64,000 bases of DNA from Pseudoxanthomonas sacheonensis. Lineage in GTDB: Bacteria; Pseudomonadota; Gammaproteobacteria; Xanthomonadales; Xanthomonadaceae. Below, in pieces: positions 25,291 to 33,922 of the stretch. The stretch spans positions 62,001 to 126,000 of the forward strand of contig NZ_PDWS01000012.1 in the NCBI RefSeq assembly GCF_010093305.1, read 5' to 3'. Every line of letters starts with the position of its first letter. Position 1 is the stretch's first letter. A model generated the notes under the pieces. The model saw only the letters and a program-made list of their open reading frames with translations, searched no databases and was not told where the DNA came from. A program made the position numbers and the translations under genes.

Positions 25291-25430
25291 GGGGGTGCAC
25301 GATGCAGTCCAGTAGCGACGTCGTTAGCCTACCGGATACGCGAACGGATTGTCTGGATGGCGGGCCCATGCCCCGAAGGCCGCAACACTGTAGAGCCAGA
25401 TACGGGGGCGGGCAATGCCCGCCCTACGGA

Positions 25431-26093
25431 TCAGCGCACGATCCGCGGCCTCGGAGGCCGACGTTTATTGAACGGCGGCTGCCCGCGCCAATAGCGGATC
25501 AGCAGCCAGCCGAACAGCATGCCTCCCAGGTGCGCGAAATGCGCCACGCCAGGCTGCCAACCGGTGAATCCAAGCATCAGTTCGATCGCGCCGTAAACTA
25601 TGACCAGAGTGCGCGCCTTCATGGGGATTGGCGGGAACAGCAGCATGACGCGCTGGTTGGGGAACAGCATTCCGTAAGCGAGCAACAGGCCGAATACCCC
25701 GCCCGATGCGCCCACGGTGGGATACGGATCACCGCCACTGGAAACCGTCCACCAGCCCACCACCAGCTGCAGCACGCCTGCACCGACGATGCACACCAGG
25801 AAATAAGTCAGGAAGCGCCGGTTGCCCCAGGTGTATTCCAGCGGCGCGCCGAACATGTACAGCGCCAGCATGTTGAACAGCAAGTGCGGAAACCCGCCAT
25901 GCATGAAGCCATAGGTCAGCAACTGCCAGGGTTTGAACTCGTAAGCGGCCGAGAAAAGATCCAGGCCATTTGGGCCTACAGGCCACAGCATCATCGAAGC
26001 CAGAGCCTGATCGCCCAAAAACTGCTGCAACAGGAACACCACTACATTGGCGATGATCAGCGCCTGCGTAACCGGGGGAATTCTGGGGAACAT
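25431..26093 (-). CDS. Rhomboid intramembrane serine protease
   Basis: A 220-residue six-helix protein. The catalytic dyad is visible: GASGGVFG (Ser130) and AHLGG (His187); the conserved HGGFPHLLFNM loop-helix 2 motif is present. It cleaves transmembrane substrates within the inner membrane. The C-terminal tail is short and basic (KRRPPRPRIVR). It is divergent from the 2OG oxygenase gene, whose start lies 37 bases away. Confidence 0.92.
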   Translation of the reverse strand: MFPRIPPVTQALIIANVVVFLLQQFLGDQALASMMLWPVGPNGLDLFSAAYEFKPWQLLTYGFMHGGFPHLLFNMLALYMFGAPLEYTWGNRRFLTYFLVCIVGAGVLQLVVGWWTVSSGGDPYPTVGASGGVFGLLLAYGMLFPNQRVMLLFPPIPMKARTLVIVYGAIELMLGFTGWQPGVAHFAHLGGMLFGWLLIRYWRGQPPFNKRRPPRPRIVR

Positions 26094-26130
26094 GACGTTT
26101 CTCGGAGTGCCTGGCGCGTATCATCCCGGC

Positions 26131-26745
26131 ATGCCTTCCCTGCCCGCGGCGGTCCTGCGTGACCCGGCCGCGCTCGCCGAGGGCCTGGACCAACATGGCG
26201 CTTGCCTGCTGTTGGGGTTTCCCGACGCATCGGCCACCTTGGCCCTGCGCGGCGCGTTGAGGCTGCTCCAGGCGGACGGCCATCTGCGTGCGGCGGAAGT
26301 GGGGCGCGGCCGCAGCCACCAACTGCGCATCGCCATCCGTGGGGACGACACGCGATGGATGGACGCCGACTCGGGCACTGCGGCCACGGCCTACCTCGCT
26401 GCGCTGTGCAACTTGCGCGTGGCGATGAACCGGCGCCTGTTCCTGGGCATGGAGGAAGAGGAAGCGCATTTCGCCTGCTATCCGGCCGGCGCTTCCTACC
26501 ACCGCCATCGCGACCAGTTCCAGGACAGCGATACGCGGGTGTTGTCGATGGTCAGCTATCTCAACGACGACTGGCTGCCCGAGCACGGCGGCGCGCTTCG
26601 CCTGTACCTGCCGCAAGGAACCATCGATGTACTGCCGCATGCGGGCACCAGCGTGGCCTTTCTGAGCGGCATCGAGCACGAAGTACTGCCCGCGACCCGC
26701 GAACGCTTGAGCGTGGCGGCGTGGCTGCGAAAACGCGCCGGATAG
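26131..26745 (+). CDS. 2-oxoglutarate/Fe(II)-dependent oxygenase, prolyl-4-hydroxylase-like
   Basis: A 204-residue protein with the iron facial triad HRHRD (HxD) and a distal His in LSGIEHEV, and the 2OG-binding Arg in RERLSVAAWL. The segment FACYPAGASYHRHRDQF is typical of the P4HA-like family, which hydroxylates proteins or small molecules. An alternative upstream ATG at 26092 would overlap the rhomboid start, so 26131 is preferred. Confidence 0.87.
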   Translation: MPSLPAAVLRDPAALAEGLDQHGACLLLGFPDASATLALRGALRLLQADGHLRAAEVGRGRSHQLRIAIRGDDTRWMDADSGTAATAYLAALCNLRVAMNRRLFLGMEEEEAHFACYPAGASYHRHRDQFQDSDTRVLSMVSYLNDDWLPEHGGALRLYLPQGTIDVLPHAGTSVAFLSGIEHEVLPATRERLSVAAWLRKRAG

Positions 26746-26784
26746 CGCTGATTCGTCGGAAACAAATTCCGCAACAGAAAAACC

Positions 26785-26889
26785 CGTTCGTGGTGAGCCT
26801 GTCGAACCACACCTTTTTGCGTTGAAATTCAGGAGTGGGGATCGGAAGTATTCCACCAAGAGCGTGGTTCGACAGGCTCACCACGAACG
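26785..26889. repeat. Inverted repeat with TTCGTGGTGAGCCTGTCGAA arms
   Basis: Arms of about 26 bases (26785-26810 and 26864-26889) are exact reverse complements around a 53-base AT-richer loop. This is a widespread dispersed palindrome of proteobacterial intergenic regions and here separates convergent genes. Confidence 0.85.
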
Positions 26890-26908
26890 GTTTGAAGGGG
26901 ATTTCCTG

Positions 26909-27247
26909 TCAGCCGCCGGGCGGGCCCCACACCTGCTCGTCCATCGTGCGCGCCGTCTTCAGGCCGCGCACGCGTCCCTTGACCACCATCACGCCTTCGG
27001 CACGCAGGCGCTGGCATTGTTCCCGGAACCCTTGCGAACCTTCCGGCAATGCAATCCTTCCGTCCGATCGCAATACGCGGTGCCAGGGAAGTTTCGGATC
27101 CGTGTTTTCGCTCAGCACCTTCGCGGCAAGACGCGCCCGGCCCGGCAACCCGGCGCGGTGCGCGACCTCGCCATAGCCGGCCACCTGCCCGCGCGGAATC
27201 GCGCGTATGGCGGCGAGGATGCGTTCGGCGGGAGACTTGTCGGCCAT
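26909..27247 (-). CDS. atl: Alkyltransferase-like protein (ATL), non-catalytic MGMT homologue
   Basis: A 112-residue MGMT C-terminal domain with helix-turn-helix (AGYGEVAHRAGLPG) and recognition arginine. The alkyl-acceptor site reads PWHRV (W55) where true O6-alkylguanine methyltransferases have PCHRV. Trp or Ala replacing Cys defines ATL proteins, which bind O6-alkylguanine, flip and bend the DNA and recruit nucleotide excision repair. Length and motif match E. coli YbaZ. It is divergent from the 27288 gene. Confidence 0.9.
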   Translation of the reverse strand: MADKSPAERILAAIRAIPRGQVAGYGEVAHRAGLPGRARLAAKVLSENTDPKLPWHRVLRSDGRIALPEGSQGFREQCQRLRAEGVMVVKGRVRGLKTARTMDEQVWGPPGG

Positions 27248-27287
27248 GAGGCATTAGCATAGCCGCCGCGATGCAAAGGAGCACGAC

Positions 27288-27698
27288 ATGCAGAATTTCG
27301 AGCAGATCCGCAGCCATCTGACCAAGTCCGGCTACAAGGTCACCATGCACGAACCGTACGTGGCCTGCGTGGAGCTGTCGCTGGACAACGGCAACCGCCA
27401 CCAGGCGATCTTCGTTTCGGAACTGGGCAACGACGACGAGCGCGGCTACCTGCGCGTCAGCACCGTGATCGCCCCGATCACCGGCGTGGACGCGCGGCGC
27501 GCGCTGGGCTTCAACTGGCAGAGCAGCGTGGGCTACCTGGCCATCGGCGACCTGGACGGCGTGCCCTATCTGCAACTGTGCGAGAACCGCCCATACGACG
27601 GGCTTACGCCCGCGGAAGTGGACCGCATGGTGCTGGAGATCGGCGGCCTGGGCGACAGCATGGAACGCGCGCTGTCGGCTGAGGGTGATTTGCTGTAG
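27288..27698 (+). CDS. YbjN-like hypothetical protein
   Basis: A 136-residue soluble acidic protein with an alternating alpha/beta pattern resembling the type III secretion chaperone / YbjN fold (N-terminal helix MQNFEQIRSHLTKSGYKV, then strands). An AAAGGAGCACGAC ribosome site precedes the ATG. No catalytic residues are recognisable and function is unknown. Followed by a short GGGAGAAGG hairpin (27708-27729) before the convergent pit gene. Confidence 0.65.
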   Translation: MQNFEQIRSHLTKSGYKVTMHEPYVACVELSLDNGNRHQAIFVSELGNDDERGYLRVSTVIAPITGVDARRALGFNWQSSVGYLAIGDLDGVPYLQLCENRPYDGLTPAEVDRMVLEIGGLGDSMERALSAEGDLL

Positions 27699-27736
27699 AG
27701 ATTTTCCTTCTCCCACATTGGGAGAAGGGAAAACCG

Positions 27737-28858
27737 TCAGGCCCAGCCCACCGACTCGACCAGCTTGAACAAACCGTAGGCGATACCGCCCGCAGCCGGG
27801 ATGGTGAGTATCCACGCCCACACGATGCGCTCGATCACTCCGAGCTTGAGCTTGCGCGGGTTCTTGGCGAAACCCACGCCCATGATGGCGGTCGAAATGC
27901 TGTGCGTGGTGGAGACCGGCATGCCGAAGTGCGCGGCCGTGACCAGGATCGTCGCCGAGGCGGTCTCGGCCGCGAAACCGTCGATAGTCTGCAGCTTGAC
28001 CATCTTGTGGCCCAGCGTCTTGATGATGCGCCAGCCGCCGGCAGCGGTGCCCGCGGCCATGACCAGGGCGCAGGTGGCGATCACCCAGGTATCGATGTCG
28101 TCCTTGCCCCCGTCCGGATGCAGGAACGCCAGCCACGCAGGCAGGTCGTTCAGGATGCCGGAAGCCTGGGCGCCGAACATCGACAGCGCGATGATGCCCA
28201 TCGTCTTCTGCGCGTCCTGGCGGCCATGGGCGAAACCCATGTACGCGGCCGACACGAGCTGCGCCTTGCCGAAGAAAGCATTGACCCAGCGGGGCTTGGC
28301 CATGCGCGCCAGCGGCCCGCCCGCTTTCATCAGCGCGGCGATGATCAGGTAGAGCAACGTGATGATGCCGACGCCCAGCAGGAAGCCGGCCAGCGGCGAA
28401 GTGATCATCGGCACCACCACCTTCCACAGCAGGCCCTTGTTGGAAGCCCAGTCGCCATCGCCGGCCTTGGACCAGATCAGCGCGGTCCAGTTGTTGTGCG
28501 ATGCGGCCAGCGCAGCGCCGCAAAGGCCGCCGATGAGGGCGTGCGAAGAAGACGACGGCAATCCGCGCCACCAGGTGATCAGGTTCCAGATGATCGCGCC
28601 GAGCAGCGTGCAGATGAGCACCTGCGAAGTGACGTTGACGACGTCGGTGTCCACCAGGCCCGAGGCGATGGTCTTGGCGACCGCGGTGCCCATGAACGCG
28701 CCGATGAGATTGGTGCTGGCGGCCATGATGATGGCCTGGCCGGGCGTCAGCACCTTGGTGGCCACCACCGTGGCGATGGAGTTGGCGGTGTCGTGGAAAC
28801 CGTTGATGAACTCGAAGACGAGCGCAGTCAGGATCACGACCAGTACCAGGGTCAGCAT
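27737..28858 (-). CDS. pit: Low-affinity inorganic phosphate transporter (PiT family)
   Basis: A 373-residue multi-helix protein with both copies of the PiT signature: GFHDTANSIATVVATKVLTP near the N-terminus and the inverted-topology repeat containing VTAAHFGMPVSTTHSI. It carries out metal-phosphate/proton symport. It is shorter than E. coli PitA (about 500) because the central cytosolic loop is small, as in many PiT-DUF47 pairs. It lies 11 bases downstream of the DUF47 gene. Confidence 0.93.
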   Translation of the reverse strand: MLTLVLVVILTALVFEFINGFHDTANSIATVVATKVLTPGQAIIMAASTNLIGAFMGTAVAKTIASGLVDTDVVNVTSQVLICTLLGAIIWNLITWWRGLPSSSSHALIGGLCGAALAASHNNWTALIWSKAGDGDWASNKGLLWKVVVPMITSPLAGFLLGVGIITLLYLIIAALMKAGGPLARMAKPRWVNAFFGKAQLVSAAYMGFAHGRQDAQKTMGIIALSMFGAQASGILNDLPAWLAFLHPDGGKDDIDTWVIATCALVMAAGTAAGGWRIIKTLGHKMVKLQTIDGFAAETASATILVTAAHFGMPVSTTHSISTAIMGVGFAKNPRKLKLGVIERIVWAWILTIPAAGGIAYGLFKLVESVGWA

Positions 28859-28869
28859 CGGGCGCGGTC

Positions 28870-29496
28870 CTAGCTGTTCTTCAGCACGATCTGGTACGCC
28901 GCCACGCCGGCTTCCCGGCAGCGGTCGATAGCCTTCTCCAGGATCTCGAAGAACTCTTTCAGCAGGAACATCTGCAGGTTGTCCAGACGGCCCGAATAGA
29001 TGTCGCGGTACAACTCCAGCATCAGCCGGTCGGCCTCGTTCTCCAGCGCGCGCAGCTTCTCGTTGAGCGCGGTCATGCGGTCGATGTTCATCTTCTGCAG
29101 GTCGTGGACCATTTCCACCACCACCGAAGCGGCCTGCTCCAGCATCGCCGCGCGCGGCGCGAAATCGATGCCTTCCAGGTGCTTGGTCGCCAGGGAATAG
29201 CGGTCGGCGAACTTCTCGACCTGCTTGGGAATCTTGTACAGCGCCGACCCCAGGGCTTCGATGTCCTCGCGCTCGATCGGGGTGATGAAGCTGTCCACCA
29301 GGGCCTTGCCGATCTTGTCCGAAGCCGCGCGTTCGCGCTGGCGGGCCAGCTTGAAGGCATCGAGCGCCGGCTGCCGGTCGGCGGTCTTCATCATGCTGTG
29401 CAGGGCCTTGGTACTGTCGTAGGCGGCCTGCGCCGAATCGTCCAGCAGGGTATAGAACTGCTGGCCGGAGCCGAAAATGGTCTGCAGCGAAAACAT
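28870..29496 (-). CDS. DUF47 (PhoU-like) phosphate transport regulator
   Basis: A 208-residue all-helical protein with the DUF47 / TIGR00153 pattern (FYTLLDDSAQAAYDST; DREAD-like region NEADRLMLELYRDI; ending RCREAGVAAYQIVLKNS). DUF47 proteins resemble PhoU and are almost always the partner of a PiT transporter, probably gating it. It is the first gene of the pair and has a candidate PhoB site upstream. Confidence 0.9.
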   Translation of the reverse strand: MFSLQTIFGSGQQFYTLLDDSAQAAYDSTKALHSMMKTADRQPALDAFKLARQRERAASDKIGKALVDSFITPIEREDIEALGSALYKIPKQVEKFADRYSLATKHLEGIDFAPRAAMLEQAASVVVEMVHDLQKMNIDRMTALNEKLRALENEADRLMLELYRDIYSGRLDNLQMFLLKEFFEILEKAIDRCREAGVAAYQIVLKNS

Positions 29497-29544
29497 CGGT
29501 AGCGCACCCCGCCGTCACGGGAGGGACGGCAACCGGCGCGAATT

Positions 29545-29562
29545 ATGACCGTTTCATGACCC
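29545..29562 (-). promoter_or_regulatory. Candidate PhoB box upstream of the DUF47-pit operon
   Basis: On the minus strand GGGTCATGAAACGGTCAT contains two TCAT half-sites (GGGTCAT, CGGTCAT) spaced 11 bases apart, the period of Pho boxes (consensus CTGTCAT repeats). A CATAAT hexamer overlaps the second half-site, so the exact geometry with the -10 is uncertain. The function of the downstream genes supports the call. Confidence 0.5.
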
Positions 29563-29640
29563 TCTGTGGCGGTCCAACAGCGCCGGGACGGTGCGATGCA
29601 ACCCGGTGATGGGCCGTTACCGCAGCCACCTGGGCGGGTT

Positions 29641-29649
29641 TGCTAGAAT
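29641..29649 (+). promoter_or_regulatory. Extended -10 promoter for the CNNM gene
   Basis: TGCTAGAAT (extended -10) matches the element before the second M13 gene. Transcription would start near 29656, leaving a 5' leader of roughly 110 bases that contains the small frame at 29674-29772. Confidence 0.5.
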
Positions 29650-29673
29650 CCGCACCGCGCCAAGGCGCACTTT

Positions 29674-29772
29674 ATGGAAGACGACCCTACCTCCCCCTAC
29701 CCCGCCCGCCGCTCGCCCGCGATGCGTGGTCCCGCAGAAGCCCGCCCTGGCGAGGGTCGCCCGCGTGCTTGA
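29674..29772 (+). CDS. Possible 32-codon leader peptide overlapping the CNNM start
   Basis: ATG-initiated frame MEDDPTSPYPARRSPAMRGP…, Pro/Arg-rich, stopping at TGA 29770-29772 just inside the next gene whose GTG is at 29765. The eight-base overlap would allow translational coupling. Alternatively it is a frameshifted N-terminal extension or chance. No ribosome site is evident. Confidence 0.25.
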   Translation: MEDDPTSPYPARRSPAMRGPAEARPGEGRPRA

Positions 29773-31072
29773 ACTGCTGATCGTAGCCGGCCTGATCGTG
29801 CTCAATGGCTTCTTCGCCTTGTCGGAGATGGCCCTCATGACCTCGCGCAAGCTGCGCCTGAAACAGATGGCGCTGGAAAGCCGCGGCGCCCGGGTCGCGC
29901 TGGCGCTGGCCGAACACCCGGACAACCTGCTCTCCACTGTGCAGGTCGGCATTACCCTGATCGGCGTGCTGGCCGGCTCGCTGGGCAGCGACGCCATCGG
30001 CGCCCTGGTCGCCGGTTGGCTGACCGGGATCTGGCCGAACGCGAGCCAATATGCGGGGCGCATAGGTTTCGGCACCGCGGTCACCCTGATCACCGCCGGC
30101 TCGGTCATTTTCGGCGAACTCATTCCCAAGCGCCTGGCCTTGACCAACGCCGAGAACATCGCCGCGGTAGTGGCCATTCCGCTGGACTGGCTGTCGCGCA
30201 TCGCCCGCCCCGTCGTGTTCCTGCTGGGCGCGATAAACCGGCTGGTGTTGCGCCTGCTCGGCATCCGCGACGGCGACCGCAATGCGGTGAGCGAAGAAGA
30301 AATCCGCCTGCTGGTCAGCGAAGGCCACGCCCAGGGCGTGATCGACGTGGACGAACGCAACATGGTCAATCGCGTGTTGCGGCTGGGCGACCGCACCGCC
30401 GACAGCCTGATGACGCCGCGCAAGAGGATCGTATGGCTGGACCAGGCCGCCAGCTACGAAGAAAACATCGAAACCATGCGCGAATCGCAGTTCTCGCGCT
30501 TTCCGGTGTACCGCCACAACGACCAGGACGTGGTCGGCATCCTGGAAGTCAAATCGCTGCTGGACCGCTTCGCCGAACGCTCGCCGGAAATATTCCGCAA
30601 CCTGCGCGAACCGCTGTTCGTTTCCGAATCCACCCATGCCATGAAGCTGCTCGAGATCCTGCGCGAGGAACAGCAGTCGCTGGCCCTGGTGGTGGACGAG
30701 TACGGCGAGATCCAGGGCCTGGTGACGCTCAGCGACCTGATGGGCGCGGTGGTCGGCCGCCTGCAGGCCTCGGAGAACAGCGACGAAGATGCGCTGGTGG
30801 TGACCCGCGAGGATGGCTCGCTGCTGGTCGATGGCTCGTTGCCCAACGACGATTTGCGCGAGCTGTTGGGCGGCGTCGCCCTGCCGGACGGCGACGAGGC
30901 CGACTACAACACCATCGCCGGCCTGGTGATCGAACAGTTCGGGCGCATCCCGCATGTCGGCGAATACCTGGACTGGGCCGGCTGGCGCATCGAGGTCGTG
31001 GACCTGGACGGCGCGCGCATCGACAAACTGCTGGTGCAGAGGCTGCCGGAAGAAGACGATGACGAAGCCTGA
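29765..31072 (+). CDS. Hemolysin-family CNNM/CorC transporter-like protein
   Basis: A 435-residue protein: N-terminal CNNM (DUF21) domain with four helices (LIVAGLIVLNGFFALSEMAL; FGELIPKRLALTNAENIA), a CBS pair (about 205-335; ADSLMTPRKRIVWLD, LALVVDEYGEIQGLVT) and a C-terminal CorC_HlyC domain (about 350-430; DYNTIAGLVIEQFGRIP). The family handles Mg2+/Co2+ efflux or its regulation. The GTG start at 29765 gives the expected N-terminus; its stop overlaps the exoD start by 14 bases. Confidence 0.88.
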   Translation: MLELLIVAGLIVLNGFFALSEMALMTSRKLRLKQMALESRGARVALALAEHPDNLLSTVQVGITLIGVLAGSLGSDAIGALVAGWLTGIWPNASQYAGRIGFGTAVTLITAGSVIFGELIPKRLALTNAENIAAVVAIPLDWLSRIARPVVFLLGAINRLVLRLLGIRDGDRNAVSEEEIRLLVSEGHAQGVIDVDERNMVNRVLRLGDRTADSLMTPRKRIVWLDQAASYEENIETMRESQFSRFPVYRHNDQDVVGILEVKSLLDRFAERSPEIFRNLREPLFVSESTHAMKLLEILREEQQSLALVVDEYGEIQGLVTLSDLMGAVVGRLQASENSDEDALVVTREDGSLLVDGSLPNDDLRELLGGVALPDGDEADYNTIAGLVIEQFGRIPHVGEYLDWAGWRIEVVDLDGARIDKLLVQRLPEEDDDEA

Positions 31073-31703
31073 TTCCGGCCCCGCACCGGGAAACGGCGAC
31101 CATGTCAGCACGCGCGCGGTGCTGGATGAATTCGCGGCCGGCGATCCCGACGACCACCTCAGATTGGGCGATCTGCTTTCGGGATTGCGGCAGACCGCGT
31201 TCGGCATGCTGCTGTTCGTGGCGGTGCTGCCTGCCTTCATCCCCATCCCCGGCGTGGCCGGCGCCATCAGCGGTCCGCTGGTGGTGCTGATCGGCGCGCA
31301 GCTGCTGTTCTGCCTGCGCAAGCCGTGGCTTCCCGGTTTCCTGGCCAGGCGCGGCCCCTACCGGCGCTCGATGGTGCGTTTCCGCGACAGGATGGCGCGC
31401 TGGCTGGGCTGGCTGGAAAAAGTGGTGCGCCCGCGCATGGAAGGCGTGCTCGACCACCCCGTCGCCAGCGCCTTCACCGGCCTGCTGCTGGTGCTGTTGG
31501 GGCTGCTGCTGGCCTTGCCGATCCCCTTCACCAACTACGTGTTCGGCGTGTTGCTGTTGCTGTTCGTGTTCGCCTTGCTGGAACGCGACGGCGCCTTGAT
31601 GCTGGTCGCCTGGCTGGCCGGAGCCATCGCGGTAGTGGTGTTCGGCTTCGTGTCCGGCAATCTGGTGCAGATGCTGGTCCACATGGTCGATGGTTGGTTC
31701 TGA
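31059..31703 (+). CDS. exoD: ExoD family exopolysaccharide-synthesis-associated membrane protein
   Basis: A 214-residue membrane protein with ExoD features: an N-terminal cytosolic segment (LGDLLSGLRQTAFGMLLFVA), the PAFIPIPGVAGAISGPLVVLI helix pair region and further helices near 145-165, 168-185 and 190-210. ExoD is linked to exopolysaccharide production and alkaline tolerance in rhizobia; the mechanism is unknown. It overlaps the CNNM gene end, implying coupling. Confidence 0.82.
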   Translation: MTKPDSGPAPGNGDHVSTRAVLDEFAAGDPDDHLRLGDLLSGLRQTAFGMLLFVAVLPAFIPIPGVAGAISGPLVVLIGAQLLFCLRKPWLPGFLARRGPYRRSMVRFRDRMARWLGWLEKVVRPRMEGVLDHPVASAFTGLLLVLLGLLLALPIPFTNYVFGVLLLLFVFALLERDGALMLVAWLAGAIAVVVFGFVSGNLVQMLVHMVDGWF

Positions 31704-31807
31704 CGTAGGTCGGGGCTACGCCCCCGACACTCGCAATGCTTGCCACATGCGGATCGGTCTTCGCTTCGTTGTGCCGGGGGTCGGGGACGTAGCCCCGACC
31801 TACGTCA
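31701..31807. repeat. Inverted repeat with TGACGTAGGTCGGGGCTACG arms
   Basis: The left arm begins on the exoD stop codon and the right arm ends on the stop of the leftward GGDEF/EAL gene, so the roughly 100-base palindrome fills the whole gap between convergent genes and supplies both stops. A related single arm (GTAGGTCGGCCCTACG) lies near 40292. Confidence 0.8.
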
Positions 31808-33922
31808 GATCAGGAGATGCGCGAACTCGGCGGCGCTCATCGGATGGCCCAGCCAGTAACCCTGCGCCAGATCGCACCCGCGGTCGCGCAGGATGTCGAA
31901 CTGCGCTTCCTTCTCCACTCCTTCGGCCACCACCGTGATGCCCAGCGAATGGGCCATGGCGATGATCGCGGTGGTCAGCGCCAGATCGTCGGGATCGCGC
32001 TGCATGTCGGCGATGAAGCTGCGGTCGATCTTCACCCCGTCCACCGGTACGCGGCGCAGGTGGCTGAGCCCCGAGAAACCGGTGCCGAAATCGTCCAGCC
32101 ATACCTTCACCCCGGTACGGTGCAGCTTCGCCAGCAAGGCGCTGGCGTGGGCTTCGTCGCCGATCACCGCGGTTTCGGTCAATTCCAGATGCAGGCGCGA
32201 AGCCGGCAAGCCGGTGTCGCGCAAGGAAGAGGCGACCTCTTCCGGCAGGTCTCCGCTGCGCAGCTGCCGCGGAGAGACGTTGACCGCCACGAACGGCGCC
32301 TCCTCCGAGTCGCCCTGCGCGTTCCAATGCGCAGCGGCGGCGCAGGCCGCGCGCAGCACGCGCGGTCCGATGGTTTCGATCAACCCGCTCTGCTCGGCCA
32401 CATCGATGAAGACCGAAGGGGCGACCGCTCCCATCTCCGGGTGCTGCCAGCGCAGCAGCGCCTCGGCGCCGACGATGCGGTGATCCATGAGGCGGTAGAT
32501 CGGCTGATAGACCAGGCTCAGTTCGCCGCGCTCCCATGCGCCGCGCAGCTCCTGCTCCATGTGCACGCGGCGCTCCACCGCCTGGTCCATGGCGCGGCTG
32601 TAGAAGCGGTAGCAGTTCTTGCCGGCGACCTTGGCCTGGTACATGGCGATGTCGCCGTTCTTCATCAGCGAAGTGGCGCCGGAAGCGTCCTCCGGGAACA
32701 GGGTGATGCCGATGGACGTGCCCAGGAAAACCTGCCGGCCCTCCACCACCAGCGGCTGTCCGAGCTCCTTCACCAGCGCCTCGGCCAGCTGCGTGGCCGC
32801 AGCGCGCACGTCGCCGTTCTGGATCAGGATGACGAACTCGTCGCCGCCGAAACGCGCCAGCAGCGAATCGTCGCCGCCCATGCGCTCCACCGCTTCGCGG
32901 ATGCGGTTGGCGAACTGCACCAGCACCTCGTCGCCCGCTTCGTGCCCCAGGGTGTCGTTGACGCGCTTGAAGTCGTCGATATCGGCGAACAGCAGGGCCA
33001 GCTGGCGGCCGGCGCCGCGCAACATCATCAGCCGATGGTCCAGGCTTTCCCGGAAGGCGAGACGGTTGGTCAGCCCGGTCAGCGCATCGGTATAAGCCAT
33101 GCGGCGCACATCGCGGTCGTGGCGGGCGATGCTGTCGTTCATGCTGCCGAAAGCGCGCACCAGCTCGCCGACTTCGTCCTTGCGATCGCTGGACAACCGT
33201 TCCGCGTCGTAGTTGCCGACGCCGATGGCGTGCGCGGCCTCGGCCAGCTGCCTGATCGGTTTTACCAGTGTGCGCTGCGCATACCAGGCGATCCCCACGC
33301 AGACCGCGGCCAACGCGGCCAGCAGCAATACGATCCAGCCCATGTGGCGGCGGCCCAGCTCGACCAGGCGGCTGTTGAGGTTATCGGCCGCGCGTTCTTC
33401 GCTGGCGCGTATCTCGGCCAGCGAAAAGCCCACCCGCACGCCTCCGAGGCGCTCATTGCCGATGCTGATGCCTTCGGACACGTCCACCACCTGCCGCGAC
33501 CACTGGGTCAGCAGGCGATCGGAAGAAACCGCCGCATGGGCGAGCGGATCGGTCATCGGCTGCCCGTAGGCGGCGATATCGTAGGAACCGTCGTGGACGA
33601 TGTTGCCGCGCGCGTCGTACACCAGCACGTAGGCCACATCGGGCTGGCGGGCGGCCGCGCGTACGGTGGTGCCGATCGCGTCCAGGTCGGAAAAATACAG
33701 CGGGTTGGTCAGGGAGTCGGCCAGCTGCTCCACCATGGCTTCGCCGCGCCGGTTGAGCGCGTCGGCGGCCATGCTCTGCATGGCTTCGCGGCCTAGCACG
33801 TCCACTTCCCGCTGCATCATCGCCTGCCGCTGCAGTAGCACCGCGATCAACGCGAACACCACCGCCAGGGTGATGCCCATGGCCACCAGGAACCGCGCCT
33901 GCAACCCGAAACGCAGGCTCAC
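31805..33922 (-). CDS. HAMP-GGDEF-EAL bifunctional c-di-GMP enzyme with periplasmic sensor
   Basis: A 705-residue protein: transmembrane helix (about 11-32), periplasmic sensor loop (about 33-195), second helix (196-214), HAMP (215-268), GGDEF domain (275-440, motif GGDEF at 359-363) and EAL domain (450-700, EALLR at 487-491, plus LDDFGTG and VAEGVE). Both catalytic motifs look intact, so it can be a cyclase and a phosphodiesterase; which dominates cannot be read. There is no RxxD I-site directly before GGDEF. It is coupled (ATGA overlap) to the PhnD-like gene upstream, a likely ligand-binding partner. Confidence 0.93.
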   Translation of the reverse strand: MSLRFGLQARFLVAMGITLAVVFALIAVLLQRQAMMQREVDVLGREAMQSMAADALNRRGEAMVEQLADSLTNPLYFSDLDAIGTTVRAAARQPDVAYVLVYDARGNIVHDGSYDIAAYGQPMTDPLAHAAVSSDRLLTQWSRQVVDVSEGISIGNERLGGVRVGFSLAEIRASEERAADNLNSRLVELGRRHMGWIVLLLAALAAVCVGIAWYAQRTLVKPIRQLAEAAHAIGVGNYDAERLSSDRKDEVGELVRAFGSMNDSIARHDRDVRRMAYTDALTGLTNRLAFRESLDHRLMMLRGAGRQLALLFADIDDFKRVNDTLGHEAGDEVLVQFANRIREAVERMGGDDSLLARFGGDEFVILIQNGDVRAAATQLAEALVKELGQPLVVEGRQVFLGTSIGITLFPEDASGATSLMKNGDIAMYQAKVAGKNCYRFYSRAMDQAVERRVHMEQELRGAWERGELSLVYQPIYRLMDHRIVGAEALLRWQHPEMGAVAPSVFIDVAEQSGLIETIGPRVLRAACAAAAHWNAQGDSEEAPFVAVNVSPRQLRSGDLPEEVASSLRDTGLPASRLHLELTETAVIGDEAHASALLAKLHRTGVKVWLDDFGTGFSGLSHLRRVPVDGVKIDRSFIADMQRDPDDLALTTAIIAMAHSLGITVVAEGVEKEAQFDILRDRGCDLAQGYWLGHPMSAAEFAHLLI

